Positions 28,393 through 37,501 of a DNA stretch of 64,000 bases are shown piece after piece. How positions within the stretch are numbered: the first letter of the stretch is position 1; each line of letters begins with the position of its first letter. The translations under genes were made by a program, and so were the position numbers. Source of the stretch: Weeksellaceae bacterium (lineage in GTDB: Bacteria; Bacteroidota; Bacteroidia; Flavobacteriales; Weeksellaceae); assembly GCA_022013695.1 (NCBI GenBank), contig JAKLPS010000020.1, positions 62,001 through 126,000 of the forward strand, in the 5' to 3' direction. The notes beneath the pieces were generated by a model. That model worked only from the letters and a program-made list of their open reading frames with translations. It had not been told where the DNA came from and ran no database searches.

Positions 28393-31300
28393 TTACCTGA
28401 AATACGACACCCCACTTTTGAAGATATTATGATAATTCGCAGTAGGGATGTTTTTCAGCAAGCCTTCTGCAAAGCGTTCCGGATGTCCCATTCTGCCAAA
28501 TATTTTGCCGCACGGGCTGGTAATTCCCTCGATTCCGAACAAGGAATTATTGGGGTTGAACGGCATTCCGTGAGCGATGTTTCCGTCGAAATCTATGTAT
28601 TGTGTTGCGATCTGTCCATTTTCATATAAGTTACGGATTTCTCCTTCCGATGCCATAAATCGACCTTCTCCGTGGGAAATAGGAATCGTAAAAACTTGAT
28701 CTTTCATTCCTTTGAGCCAAGGAGATTCGTCATTGACGACTTTCACCGTTACCATCTGCGAAATGTGTCTTCTGATCGCGTTGTGAGCCAGAGTAGGAGA
28801 GGCCTCGTCCAAATCCTTGATTCTTCCGTAAGGCAGCAATCCCGATTTCACTAAAGCCTGAAAACCGTTGCAGATCCCGATAATCATTCCGTCTCTGTCT
28901 AGCAATTCGTGAACGGCATTTTTCATCTTTTCGTTTTTCAAAGCATTAACAATGAATTTGGCGGAACCATCCGGCTCGTCGCCGGCAGAAAAACCGCCTG
29001 AGAAAGCCAAAATCTGAGACGTTTTAATTTCCTCCACCCACGCATCGATGCTTTCGTCCAATAACCGGTGATTGATATTGATCAATGGCAAACTGCGGAC
29101 GATGGCGCCTTCTTTTGCAAAAGCATTTGCTGTCTCGTACTCGCAGTTGGTTCCCGGGAAAATGGGGACAAAGACTTTGGGCAGAGCGATGCCGTGTTTT
29201 TTAACGGAGATATTTCTTGGGTTGATTGAGTTTAATTTCTCATCGATATCCAATATTATCTTTTCTTTTTCAACGGTTGGAAATAGGTTTTCGAAAGTAA
29301 CGGTATTTGCTTTAAGTAATGTTTCGATTTCAAAATCTAAGGTGTTAATTTTTAAAAACTTGTCATTTGAAACTTTACCGATTAGTTGAAGTAAATTTGA
29401 ACTTAATTCTTCCCTGGCTTCGATGATGAAACTTCCAATATTTTTGGCCAATAAAATGTTATCATCAGTAACATTTATCTCAGCGCCTAATCTGTTTCCA
29501 AAACTCATTTTTGCCAATGCAACGGCCACGCCGCCGTCCTTTACCGTTTTCACCGAAACAATTTTTCCGCCTTTGATATTTTCGAAAATGAATTCGTAAA
29601 CCGATTTCAAATTTTCATAATTCGGAAGTCCGTTTTCCTGTGGAATATGATTGAAGAGATACAATTTATTTCCGGCATTTTTAAATTCAGGAGAAATGAT
29701 ATTTTTCTTTTCGCCGTTGGCACAAGCGAAAGAAATCAATGTGGGCGGAACATTCAAGTCTTGATACGTTCCACTCATCGAATCTTTGCCGCCAATCGCT
29801 GCCAAACCAAGGTTCATCTGCGCATCGTAAGCTCCCAGTAAAGAAGCCAAAGGCTTGCCCCATTTCTCAGGATTTTGCCCCAGCTTTTCGAAATATTCTT
29901 GGAAACTCAATCGGATATTTTTGTAATCGCCACCCATTGCCACGATTTTTGCGACACTTTCTACAACGGTATAGGCAGCTCCTAGTAATGAGTTTTGCTT
30001 TGAAATTTCGGCATCAAATCCCCAACTTGCCAAAGAAACTGTTTCGACATTTTTTGCTCCTAAAACCGGCAATGTCTGAGCGCTTCCTTCCATCAAAGTC
30101 TGCTGATATTTCCCACCCAGAGGCATCGCAACCGTAGTCGCACCAACGGAGGAATCAAACATTTCCAACAAGCCTTTTTGAGAAGCAACATTTTTATCGC
30201 TCAATATTTTAAAAAAATTGGCTTCGCTGAACTCTGTTTTTTCGTTTTTTAATTTTTGCAGATGCGTCACTTTGACGTCTTGAGATTTGGAACAGCCGTT
30301 GGTGTTTAAAAATTCTCTTGAAAGGTCAACGATTTTTTCGCCTTTCCAGAACATCTGCATTCTTCCGGAATCGGTCACTTTTGCAACTTCCACAGCCACA
30401 ATGTTTTCCGCCTCACAGAACTTGATGAATTTTTCTTTATCATTTGGCTCGACAACCACGGCCATTCTTTCCTGAGATTCCGAAATTGCAAGCTCGGTTC
30501 CGTTGAGACCTTCGTATTTCAAGGGTAAAACGTCCAAATTGATTTCCAAAGAATCGGCGATTTCACCGATCGCGACAGAAATGCCTCCTGCGCCGAAGTC
30601 GTTTGATTTTTTAATCAGCCTCGTCACTTCAGGATTTCTGAATAATCTCTGAATTTTGCGTTCTTCCACGGCATTTCCTTTCTGTACTTCCGAACTCATC
30701 GTGTGGATGGAAGTTTCGTCTTGCTCTTTCGAACTTCCGCTTGCGCCGCCAACGCCGTCACGACCTGTGGCTCCGCCTAAGATGATAATCAAGTCGCCCG
30801 TTGCTGGTTTGTCTCGTCGCACCCAATCTACGGGAACGGCGCCTGCTACGAATCCGACTTCCATTCTCTTTGCTTTGTAACCTTCGTCATAGATTTCGGA
30901 AACCATTGTCGTCGCCAAACCGATTTGGTTACCGTAAGAAGAATAGCCGTTTGCTGCCTGTTTGGTGATGGTTTTTTGCGGTAATTTTCCCGGTAAAGTT
31001 TGATCAATCGGTTCCAAAACATCGGCTGCACCCGTCAATCTCATCGCCTGAAAAACGAAAGAACGGCCGGACAGCGGATCTCTGATAGCGCCGCCTAAAC
31101 ACGTGGAAGCGCCACCAAAAGGTTCGATTTCCGTCGGGTGATTGTGGGTCTCGTTTTTGAATAATAAGTACCACGGTTCTTTTTTGCCATCGTATTCCGC
31201 TTCGATTTGGATGGTGCAAGCGTTGATCTCGTCGGAAACGACGAGGTTTTCCAAATGGCCTGTTTTGTGAAAATATTTTGCACAAACGGTGGCCAAATCC

Positions 31301-32091
31301 ATTAGCGAAATGGGTTTTAATTCGCGACCCAAGAATTTTCTTTTCTCAATATAATCATTGAAAATCGTTTCCAGTGTGTGTTTAAATTGCCCATCGAATT
31401 GAATATCAGAAAGTTCTGTTTCGAAGGTCGTGTGACGGCAATGATCGCTCCAATAAGTATCTAAAACTTTCAGTTCCGTTTCGGTGGGATTTCTTTGTTC
31501 TGCTATAAAATATTCCTGAATGAATTTTAAATCGTCCAAACCCAAGGCAAATCCGTGATTGTTAAAGAATTCCTCTAACTGAGCATCATCAAAATTAATA
31601 AAACCTTCGTGAACAATCACTTTTGATGGTGTTTCTTCCGCAGGAAAATCAACAACAGAGAGATCTTTTTCCCGGGATTCTACTTTGTTGATTAGCAGAT
31701 CTTTGATTTTACTTAAATCAGAATCTGAAACTCCTTTAAACTCAATCAATTTTCCGCTTCGGACTTTGGATTTTTCATTTCCGGTAAGTAGAGCGATGCA
31801 TTGCTGCGCTGAATCGGCACGTTGATCGTACTGCCCGGGCAAAAATTCCATCGCGAAATAGATGCCTTGCGCAGGATTTTCTTCGTGCAGGATATCAGTC
31901 ACAGGATCAACAAAAGTGTTGTTGACGACTTTTTCGAATTCGCCATCGTTTAATCCAAAAATATCGTAAATATTATAGACTTTCACATTTTTGATCGACG
32001 GAATTACCGCTTTTACTTCGTCAAAAATGCTAGGGCTTTCTACATCGAAAATTCCTTTTTTTTCTACGAAAATTCTTTTACTTTGAGACAT
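28393..32091 (-). CDS. purL: Phosphoribosylformylglycinamidine synthase (single-chain)
   Basis: A 1232-residue single-chain FGAM synthase, which converts FGAR to FGAM with ATP and glutamine in purine synthesis. The N-terminal domain and linker lead into the synthetase with TYWSDHCRHTTFETEL, NETHNHPTEIEPFGGASTC and DFGAGGISVAIGEI. The C-terminal ~260 residues are the class I amidotransferase: FPGTNCEYE, the nucleophile Cys in GICNGFQALVKSG and the His/Glu in RMGHPERFAEG. Length matches the proteobacterial-type large PurL (about 1,230-1,300), not the PurLQS complex. It ends near 28.4 kb and purB lies upstream on the same strand, separated by the RAYT unit. Confidence 0.96.
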   Translation of the reverse strand: MSQSKRIFVEKKGIFDVESPSIFDEVKAVIPSIKNVKVYNIYDIFGLNDGEFEKVVNNTFVDPVTDILHEENPAQGIYFAMEFLPGQYDQRADSAQQCIALLTGNEKSKVRSGKLIEFKGVSDSDLSKIKDLLINKVESREKDLSVVDFPAEETPSKVIVHEGFINFDDAQLEEFFNNHGFALGLDDLKFIQEYFIAEQRNPTETELKVLDTYWSDHCRHTTFETELSDIQFDGQFKHTLETIFNDYIEKRKFLGRELKPISLMDLATVCAKYFHKTGHLENLVVSDEINACTIQIEAEYDGKKEPWYLLFKNETHNHPTEIEPFGGASTCLGGAIRDPLSGRSFVFQAMRLTGAADVLEPIDQTLPGKLPQKTITKQAANGYSSYGNQIGLATTMVSEIYDEGYKAKRMEVGFVAGAVPVDWVRRDKPATGDLIIILGGATGRDGVGGASGSSKEQDETSIHTMSSEVQKGNAVEERKIQRLFRNPEVTRLIKKSNDFGAGGISVAIGEIADSLEINLDVLPLKYEGLNGTELAISESQERMAVVVEPNDKEKFIKFCEAENIVAVEVAKVTDSGRMQMFWKGEKIVDLSREFLNTNGCSKSQDVKVTHLQKLKNEKTEFSEANFFKILSDKNVASQKGLLEMFDSSVGATTVAMPLGGKYQQTLMEGSAQTLPVLGAKNVETVSLASWGFDAEISKQNSLLGAAYTVVESVAKIVAMGGDYKNIRLSFQEYFEKLGQNPEKWGKPLASLLGAYDAQMNLGLAAIGGKDSMSGTYQDLNVPPTLISFACANGEKKNIISPEFKNAGNKLYLFNHIPQENGLPNYENLKSVYEFIFENIKGGKIVSVKTVKDGGVAVALAKMSFGNRLGAEINVTDDNILLAKNIGSFIIEAREELSSNLLQLIGKVSNDKFLKINTLDFEIETLLKANTVTFENLFPTVEKEKIILDIDEKLNSINPRNISVKKHGIALPKVFVPIFPGTNCEYETANAFAKEGAIVRSLPLININHRLLDESIDAWVEEIKTSQILAFSGGFSAGDEPDGSAKFIVNALKNEKMKNAVHELLDRDGMIIGICNGFQALVKSGLLPYGRIKDLDEASPTLAHNAIRRHISQMVTVKVVNDESPWLKGMKDQVFTIPISHGEGRFMASEGEIRNLYENGQIATQYIDFDGNIAHGMPFNPNNSLFGIEGITSPCGKIFGRMGHPERFAEGLLKNIPTANYHNIFKSGVSYFR

Positions 32092-32174
32092 TAGATGTCG
32101 GATTTTATGATTATTTTATTTTTTGTTTAATCCGATTGACGGTTTAATTATTAGTTTGTCAAGTTTTTTACATA

Positions 32175-32400
32175 CTTGATTCCGTAGGAATCATATCTGT
32201 GTAGAACCTGTTCGATCAAAAGGCACAGTCCGTAGGACTGCTATTTTCTTCTTGATTCTGTAGGAATCATATCTGTGTAGAACCTATTAGATTAACAGTC
32301 GAAGTCCGTAGGACTGCCATTTTCTTCTTGATTCCGTAGGAATCATATCTGTGTAGAACTATCAGCTTAATAGGCGCAGTCCGTAGGACTGCTATTTTCC
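32175..32400. repeat. Tandem 76-bp repeat array of REP-like palindromes (3 units)
   Basis: Units begin at 32175, 32251 and 32327, a period of exactly 76 bp; the third is cut at about 32400. Each holds two palindromes with the same CCGTAGGA core: GATTCCGTAGGAATC (32178-32192, 32254-32268 with C to T, 32330-32344) and CAGTCCGTAGGACTG (32226-32240, 32303-32315 shortened, 32377-32391). The common segment after the first palindrome reads ATATCTGTGTAGAAC. The array abuts the 3' end of a RAYT gene, and a related palindrome lies on its other side, so these are likely its cognate REP elements. Confidence 0.88.
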
Positions 32401-32438
32401 CGTCATTTCCCAAAAATAAATCTCCTGCAATCATAAAA

Positions 32439-32912
32439 TTAATTTTCATCGTCATAGAATTCAAACAAATATTCATTTTTAAATTCTATTTCGAAAGCCT
32501 GAAGCATTTGAAGATACTCTTCTCTAAAACTTTTCTTTGAATGATGTTTTTCCTGATTCAATATATAATTTACCACTTTTTCCTTCTGACTTTTTGCATA
32601 AGAAAAAGCACCATAGCCTTCCTGCCAAGAAAATTTACCCAAACATAATTTCTTATCATTAATAAAATTGGTTGATTCAACTTTAACTGTTTTAATCAAG
32701 TCCGGAATTGTAATCTGCAAATTTTTATAACTGAAGAAAATATGAAGATGATCAGGATTTCCATAAATAGCTAATACTTTTTGTTTTTTGTTGGTAAATA
32801 TTCCACAAATATATTTTTCAATTTCATCTCTTACTTCTGATTTAATTTTAATATCCCGTCCATTTGTAGCAAAAACAGCTTGAATATAAATTTGGGTATA
32901 AGTGTTAGGCAT
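32439..32912 (-). CDS. REP-associated tyrosine transposase (IS200-like Y1 family)
   Basis: A 157-residue HUH endonuclease of the Y1/IS200-like group. The HUH pair is HLHIF (His55, His57) and the probable catalytic tyrosine is Tyr116 in VVNYILNQ, with Gln120 in the usual place; GYGAFSYAKSQ precedes it, as in the family, and EKHHSKKSFREEY follows. The gene is flanked on both sides by palindromes sharing CCGTAGGA, not by IS200-type single hairpin ends, so it fits a domesticated RAYT rather than a mobile IS. It lies between purB and purL and is intact. Confidence 0.87.
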   Translation of the reverse strand: MPNTYTQIYIQAVFATNGRDIKIKSEVRDEIEKYICGIFTNKKQKVLAIYGNPDHLHIFFSYKNLQITIPDLIKTVKVESTNFINDKKLCLGKFSWQEGYGAFSYAKSQKEKVVNYILNQEKHHSKKSFREEYLQMLQAFEIEFKNEYLFEFYDDEN

Positions 32913-32944
32913 AAAATTTTATTTTTATCATTCTTACAAAGATA

Positions 32945-32961
32945 GCATTCCTACGGAATGC
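32945..32961. repeat. REP-like palindrome upstream of the RAYT gene
   Basis: GCATTCCTACGGAATGC is a 17-bp near-perfect palindrome. Its complement contains the same TCCGTAGGA core as the array at 32175-32400, in the opposite orientation, 33 bp upstream of the RAYT start. It forms the other boundary of the RAYT/REP unit. Confidence 0.75.
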
Positions 32962-33028
32962 CCCTTCACACCAAGCTCCTTTTTACATCCATTTTATTCC
33001 CTCAGAACAAATTAAATCGCAAACTTAA

Positions 33029-34456
33029 TTATACTTTAAGATCAGATTCCAAACCCATCAAATCTTGATTTGCGTCCAAAATTGGCTGAACTTCATTGGC
33101 GACAAATTCCTCCGTTTGTATAGTAGAAAAGCCAATAAAATTTCGAGGATCAAGAACTTCCATCAATTTCGATTTATCCAATTTCAACGAATGATCGTTC
33201 AGAATCCGCTCGATCAGGTCGTTTTCCTTGCCTTCTTCTTTTACTTTTTTCGAAGCTTCCATCGAGTGAAGTCGTATGACTTCGTGGATTTCTTGTCGGT
33301 CGCCGCCTGCTTTCACTTCTTCCATTATGATATATTCGGTGGCCATAAAAGGAAGTTCTTCTTCGATATGTTTATTAATTCTGTTCGGATAAACCACGAT
33401 GCCGTTCATAATATTATTCCAAATCAACAAGATCGCATCCACTGCTAAAAAGGCCTGCGGAATAGTCAAGCGTTTGTTGGCAGAATCGTCCAAAGTTCTT
33501 TCGAACCATTGCGTGGAAGCGACCATCGCAGAACTCGTGGTCAAAGACATCACAAATTTGGCCAGAGCTCCTATGCGTTCGCTGCGCATCGGATTGCGCT
33601 TATAAGCCATTGCCGAGGATCCGATTTGGCTTTTTTCGAATGGTTCCTCAATTTCTTTAAGGTTTTGAAGCAGGCGCAAATCGTTGGTGAATTTATGCGC
33701 GGACTGAGCGATATTTCCTAATAAAGAGACCACTTTTGCATCAATTTTTCTGTCATAAGTCTGCCCGGAAACGCCGAAAACCTTTTCAAATCCAAATCTT
33801 TTAGACAATTCTTTGTCCAAGTATTTCACTTTTGAATAATCACCGTTGAAAAGCTCCAGAAAACTTGCCGCCGTTCCGGTGGTCCCTTTTACACCTCTGA
33901 ATCTTAATGTTTCCAAGAAGAAATCAAGCTCCTCGATGTCCAAAACCAAACTTTGCAACCACAGCGTCGCCCTTTTTCCAACAGTCGTCAACTGAGCGGG
34001 TTGGAAATGGGTAAAACCTAAGGTTGGCAGATCTTTGTATTGAATTGCAAAATCAGCCAGATTCTTCATCACATTGACCATTTTTTTCTTGATGATCAAA
34101 AGGCCGTCGCGGATTTGAATTAGGTCTGTGTTATCTCCTACAAATGCGGAAGTTGCTCCCAGGTGGATGATTCCTCTTGCCGAAGGCGCTGCATCTCCGT
34201 AAGTGTGAACGTGAGCCATCACATCGTGGCGAAATTTCTTTTCGTATTCTGCAGCAATTTGATAATCTATATTTTCCACATTGGCTTTCAAATCCGAAAT
34301 CTGCGCATCGGAGATTTCCAGACCAAGATCTTTTTCGATTTCTGCAAGGGCTACCCAGAGTTTTCGCCAGGTGCGGAACTTGTTGTTGTGGGAAAAATTA
34401 AAAAGCATTTCTTCACTGGAATAGCGCTCTTCCAATGGGTTTTTGTAGGAATTCAT
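33029..34456 (-). CDS. purB: Adenylosuccinate lyase
   Basis: A 475-residue member of the fumarase/aspartase superfamily that acts twice in purine synthesis (SAICAR to AICAR, adenylosuccinate to AMP). The ATG at 34456 starts MNSYKNPLEERYSSEEML; a GTG at 34486 sits within a -7-like element and is unlikely. Landmarks: HDVMAHVHTYGD, HLGATSAFVGDNTDL, GFTHFQPAQLTTVGKRA and the superfamily signature GSSAMAYKRNPMRSERI. It is on the same strand as purL, 0.9 kb upstream of it. Confidence 0.95.
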   Translation of the reverse strand: MNSYKNPLEERYSSEEMLFNFSHNNKFRTWRKLWVALAEIEKDLGLEISDAQISDLKANVENIDYQIAAEYEKKFRHDVMAHVHTYGDAAPSARGIIHLGATSAFVGDNTDLIQIRDGLLIIKKKMVNVMKNLADFAIQYKDLPTLGFTHFQPAQLTTVGKRATLWLQSLVLDIEELDFFLETLRFRGVKGTTGTAASFLELFNGDYSKVKYLDKELSKRFGFEKVFGVSGQTYDRKIDAKVVSLLGNIAQSAHKFTNDLRLLQNLKEIEEPFEKSQIGSSAMAYKRNPMRSERIGALAKFVMSLTTSSAMVASTQWFERTLDDSANKRLTIPQAFLAVDAILLIWNNIMNGIVVYPNRINKHIEEELPFMATEYIIMEEVKAGGDRQEIHEVIRLHSMEASKKVKEEGKENDLIERILNDHSLKLDKSKLMEVLDPRNFIGFSTIQTEEFVANEVQPILDANQDLMGLESDLKV

Positions 34457-34610
34457 CGATGGCTTTCTTTTTACTTTTAGATACACAAAATTAAGAAAAA
34501 TTACCGGTTGAATAAAATGAAATTAAAGCCTCGGACGGATTTAACCAAATGATAATTCTATAATCTTACATTCGGCGAGATATTTGTATAAAAAAAAAAA
34601 TCTAATAAAA

Positions 34611-34994
34611 ATGGTCTCTAAAAACACTTCTGAAATCAAAGTAACAGTTGTTACTGAATACGATAATTTCAACAGTTATCCTTCTGAAAACCGGTTTGTG
34701 TTCCGTTATCATATTGAAATAGAAAATTTGGGAAATCTTCCTGTCAAACTACTTTCCAGAAAATGGATCATTTATGATCTTGGTTTCGGCTTTACAGAAG
34801 TGGAGGGCGCAGGCGTCATTGGATTGACACCAATCATCGAAAGTGGCGAAAAATTTACTTATTTTTCTAACGTCATTTTGAAATCTGGCGTTGGAAATAT
34901 GGAAGGTCATTACGTTTTTGAGAATTTTGAAGAAGGAATTTTCAACGTTAGCATCCCGAAGTTCAATCTTGTTTCTGGCGTTTTGAGTAACTAA
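34611..34994 (+). CDS. apaG: ApaG domain protein
   Basis: A 127-residue single-domain protein. The ATG at 34611 (MVSKNTSEIKVTVVTEYD) is chosen; the frame is open upstream but that part is an A-rich leader. FVFRYHIEIENLG, VKLLSRKWIIYD, GAGVIGLTPIIESGEKFTY and MEGHYVFEN match the fibronectin-III-like ApaG fold. ApaG is linked to Co2+/Mg2+ homeostasis in enterobacteria, but the molecular role is not settled. It converges with the exonuclease gene, 6 bp apart. Confidence 0.93.
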   Translation: MVSKNTSEIKVTVVTEYDNFNSYPSENRFVFRYHIEIENLGNLPVKLLSRKWIIYDLGFGFTEVEGAGVIGLTPIIESGEKFTYFSNVILKSGVGNMEGHYVFENFEEGIFNVSIPKFNLVSGVLSN

Positions 34995-35000
34995 TTAATT

Positions 35001-35555
35001 TTAAAGAAATTTAATATTCTTCTTAAAAACCTCTTTGATTTCATCATTTCTTGAGATCAATAATCTTTCAAAACTCAGCAGAGCAATCCTGGCGCAAACC
35101 TCGGCATCGGCATCGGCTCTGTGATGGTTGAATTGGATTTGATGATGTTCTGCCAAATTTTTTAAGCCATAACTTTTCAAATCTGTCCAGGCCTTTTTTG
35201 CAACACCAATGCTGCATAGATAATTTATTTTCGGTTTGAAAAAACCGTAATGATCGAGGCAAGCCCGTAAAACTCCAGCGTCAAATGAGGCGTTATGCGC
35301 CATCATTAGATTTCCGTACATTAAATTCTCGATTTCATACCAAATATCGCCAAAAGTAGGAGCGTGGCGGACGTCTTCTGGATTGATGCCGTGCACGGCA
35401 ATGTTGTGATAACTAAAATAGGGAAAAGAGGGCGGTTTGATAAGCCAGGATTTGGTTTCTTTGATAACGCCATCTTCCACGATGCAAATTCCCAACTCGC
35501 AAGCGGAGTTTTTTTCATGAGTCGCAGTTTCGAAATCTAAGGCTATGAAATTCAT
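35001..35555 (-). CDS. 3'-5' exonuclease (DnaQ/DEDDh family)
   Basis: A 184-residue nuclease of the polymerase III epsilon fold. Exo I is FIALDFETATHEKN (Asp and Glu metal ligands), Exo II HNASFDAGVLRACL, Exo III HHRADADAEVCARI with the DEDDh histidine. There is no C-terminal polymerase-binding segment as in DnaQ, so it may act in repair or RNA processing instead; substrate unknown. It is 3 bp from the GT2 gene on the same strand, so both are probably co-transcribed. Confidence 0.88.
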   Translation of the reverse strand: MNFIALDFETATHEKNSACELGICIVEDGVIKETKSWLIKPPSFPYFSYHNIAVHGINPEDVRHAPTFGDIWYEIENLMYGNLMMAHNASFDAGVLRACLDHYGFFKPKINYLCSIGVAKKAWTDLKSYGLKNLAEHHQIQFNHHRADADAEVCARIALLSFERLLISRNDEIKEVFKKNIKFL

Positions 35556-35558
35556 CGT

Positions 35559-36536
35559 TTAATTGGTCTTTCTTCCAAAAAAATGTTTGAACATCAGCCA
35601 TTTTGTTTGATAATACGGATCAATCTGATGTTTCTTCCTTAACTGAACCGATTTTGGAAGTTGCCAATAAAATCCGACGTGAGCTCTCAAAACTGCCCAA
35701 AGATATTTCCAGCCGTTTTTGTAAGCTAAATAAAAAGCAGCGTAACCATCCAGATGAAGTCTGAAAAAAAGAATAAAAAACACTTTAGAAGGTGGCAGAT
35801 TCTTCAACATCATCGATAAATTATTTCGGAAATTGAGATAGGTTTTTTCTGGATTTTCTTTCTTCAAAGTTCCACCGCCGACGTGATACACAGCTGATTT
35901 TCCGCAGTAATAGATTTTTCGTCCTTCGTTTTTCAATCGCCAACACAGATCGATTTCTTCCTGATGCGCAAAGAATCTCTCATCAAAACCATTCATTTTC
36001 CAAAAATCCTCGGAACGAATGAATAACGAACATCCTGATGCCCAGAAGATTTCGGTTTCATCATCATATTGCCCATTGTCCAATTCTATATTTTCAAAAA
36101 CACGGCCGCGACAATACGGATAGCCCAAATTATCGATCATCCCACCACCAGCTCCGGCGAATTCAAATTTATTTTTTTGATTGTAATCCAGAATTTTGGG
36201 CTGAATTGCTGCGATATTGGGATCATTGGAAAAGAGTCTAATAACGGGAGAAATCCAATTTTCTGTGACTTCGACATCGGAATTTAGTAAGCAATAAATG
36301 TCTGCACTTATGGCTTTCAAACCTAGATTGTAGCCTGCTGCAAAACCACAATTACTTTCATTCTGTACGATCGTGATTTGAGGAAAATTGTTTTGCAACA
36401 ATGCGAGAGAATCATCGGTGGACGCATTATCTATAACGCATATTTGAGCATCGGAGCAGTTTCTCAAGACCGATGGCAGAAATTTCTCCAGCCAGTTTTT
36501 TCCGTTCCAGTTCAGTATGGCGATTGCGATGGTCAT
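35559..36536 (-). CDS. Glycosyltransferase family 2 protein
   Basis: A 325-residue GT-A enzyme. TIAILNWNGKNWLEKFLPSV starts the Rossmann-like fold, VIDNASTDDSLALL contains the nucleotide-binding Asp, LLNSDVEVTENW holds the DxD-like metal site, and EEIDLCWRLKNEGRKIYY is the ED-x-D-like acceptor region. This set resembles rhamnosyltransferase-like GT2 proteins of Bacteroidota that build surface glycans. Stop and next gene touch at 36536/36537, so it is translationally coupled to the acyltransferase gene, which suggests a shared role in envelope lipids or glycans. Confidence 0.9.
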   Translation of the reverse strand: MTIAIAILNWNGKNWLEKFLPSVLRNCSDAQICVIDNASTDDSLALLQNNFPQITIVQNESNCGFAAGYNLGLKAISADIYCLLNSDVEVTENWISPVIRLFSNDPNIAAIQPKILDYNQKNKFEFAGAGGGMIDNLGYPYCRGRVFENIELDNGQYDDETEIFWASGCSLFIRSEDFWKMNGFDERFFAHQEEIDLCWRLKNEGRKIYYCGKSAVYHVGGGTLKKENPEKTYLNFRNNLSMMLKNLPPSKVFFILFFRLHLDGYAAFYLAYKNGWKYLWAVLRAHVGFYWQLPKSVQLRKKHQIDPYYQTKWLMFKHFFGRKTN

Positions 36537-37415
36537 CTAATCTTCGTAATTTTTGATAGAATCCTGATATTTCCACCGTCTGTGAGACCATAGCCAGTTG
36601 TCTGGTCTTCTATTGATGGTGTTTTCCAAAAGATGGTGAAACTTCTTCACGACTTCGTGCTCTTCAAATTTGTCACCGTCTGGATAAATTCTGTGATAAT
36701 TGGCCTGATAAAATCCACGCTTCACTTTTTTCATTTCGCAATAGACAAATGCGAGATCCATCCTCGTCGATAGTTTGTCATAGCCAATAAAAGCGGGTGT
36801 TTTCTGGTTCAAAAACATCAATCCAAAATTGACATTGGAGACGTGTGGCGTTTGATCTGCTACGAACATATAGGCCGAATCGCCATCATTGGGATTCCGA
36901 AAAATATGTTTGATGACATCGCCAGCTTCGATCGACTTGTTGTTGAATTTGTTTCGGATTGTTTTTATCTTTTCTTCCCAAAATTTGCTGCTCATCCTTC
37001 TGTAAACGGGGTGGCAATGTTGTTGCGGAATGATCGTTGCCAGCGCATTGAACCATTCCCAGTTGAACACATGGCCCGATAGCATTATGACATTGATGCC
37101 CTCCGCCTTGGCCTCGGCGAAGACGTCTCGGTTGAGATGCTGCATTCTCACTCTGGATTCGGTTTCCGAGATGGTAAATGCCTTAAGCATCTCTGCAAGA
37201 TAATCGCAGAAATTTGAAAAGAACTTTCTGGAAATTAATCTTATTTCACGGTCCGATTTGTCAGGAAAAGCATTTTTGAGATTTTCAAAAACGACGGCTC
37301 TCCGATAACCGATAATGTAATAATTGAGAAAAAACATTAAGTCCGAAAAAATATATAAAATCTTCAGTGGCAACCGCGAAATGAGAAGTAATATGCTGAA
37401 TAGAAATTGATTCAA
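36537..37415 (-). CDS. Lysophospholipid/lipid A acyltransferase family protein (LpxL-like)
   Basis: A 292-residue inner-membrane acyltransferase of the HtrB/LpxL superfamily. An N-terminal hydrophobic stretch (FLFSILLLISRLPLKILY) anchors it. The HxxxxE-type catalytic motif is in MLSGHVFNWEWF, and the C-terminal RRPDNWLWSHRRWK is a family hallmark. It probably adds a secondary acyl chain to lipid A or another lipid; the exact acceptor is unknown. It heads a three-gene minus-strand group (acyltransferase, GT2, exonuclease). Confidence 0.88.
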   Translation of the reverse strand: MNQFLFSILLLISRLPLKILYIFSDLMFFLNYYIIGYRRAVVFENLKNAFPDKSDREIRLISRKFFSNFCDYLAEMLKAFTISETESRVRMQHLNRDVFAEAKAEGINVIMLSGHVFNWEWFNALATIIPQQHCHPVYRRMSSKFWEEKIKTIRNKFNNKSIEAGDVIKHIFRNPNDGDSAYMFVADQTPHVSNVNFGLMFLNQKTPAFIGYDKLSTRMDLAFVYCEMKKVKRGFYQANYHRIYPDGDKFEEHEVVKKFHHLLENTINRRPDNWLWSHRRWKYQDSIKNYED

Positions 37416-37464
37416 ACTATGGTGTTTATTGGCAAATATACTGAAAAATGGCGGGATATTTTCT

Positions 37465-37472
37465 TAAATTTG
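37465..37472 (+). promoter_or_regulatory. Possible -7 element upstream of the thioredoxin-like gene
   Basis: TAAATTTG at 37465-37472 fits TAnnTTTG and lies 29 bp upstream of the ATG at 37502. No clear TTTG box at the usual distance. Confidence 0.4.
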
Positions 37473-37501
37473 GAGTTGTAAAATCAGTAATTATTTTTAG
37501 A

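Noticed and set aside
29072-31283. Several open frames of 60-132 codons opposite or shifted to purL
   Set aside because: They overlap the strongly supported purL frame and have no recognisable features.
32175-32400. CRISPR array
   Set aside because: There are only three units, the whole 76-bp period is conserved including the part between palindromes, and no cas gene is present; REP-type array fits better.
32267-32476. ORF of 69 codons on the minus strand across the 76-bp repeats
   Set aside because: It only translates the repeat units and the end of the RAYT gene; the peptide repeats itself (VLRTAP/VLRTST) and is an artefact of the array.
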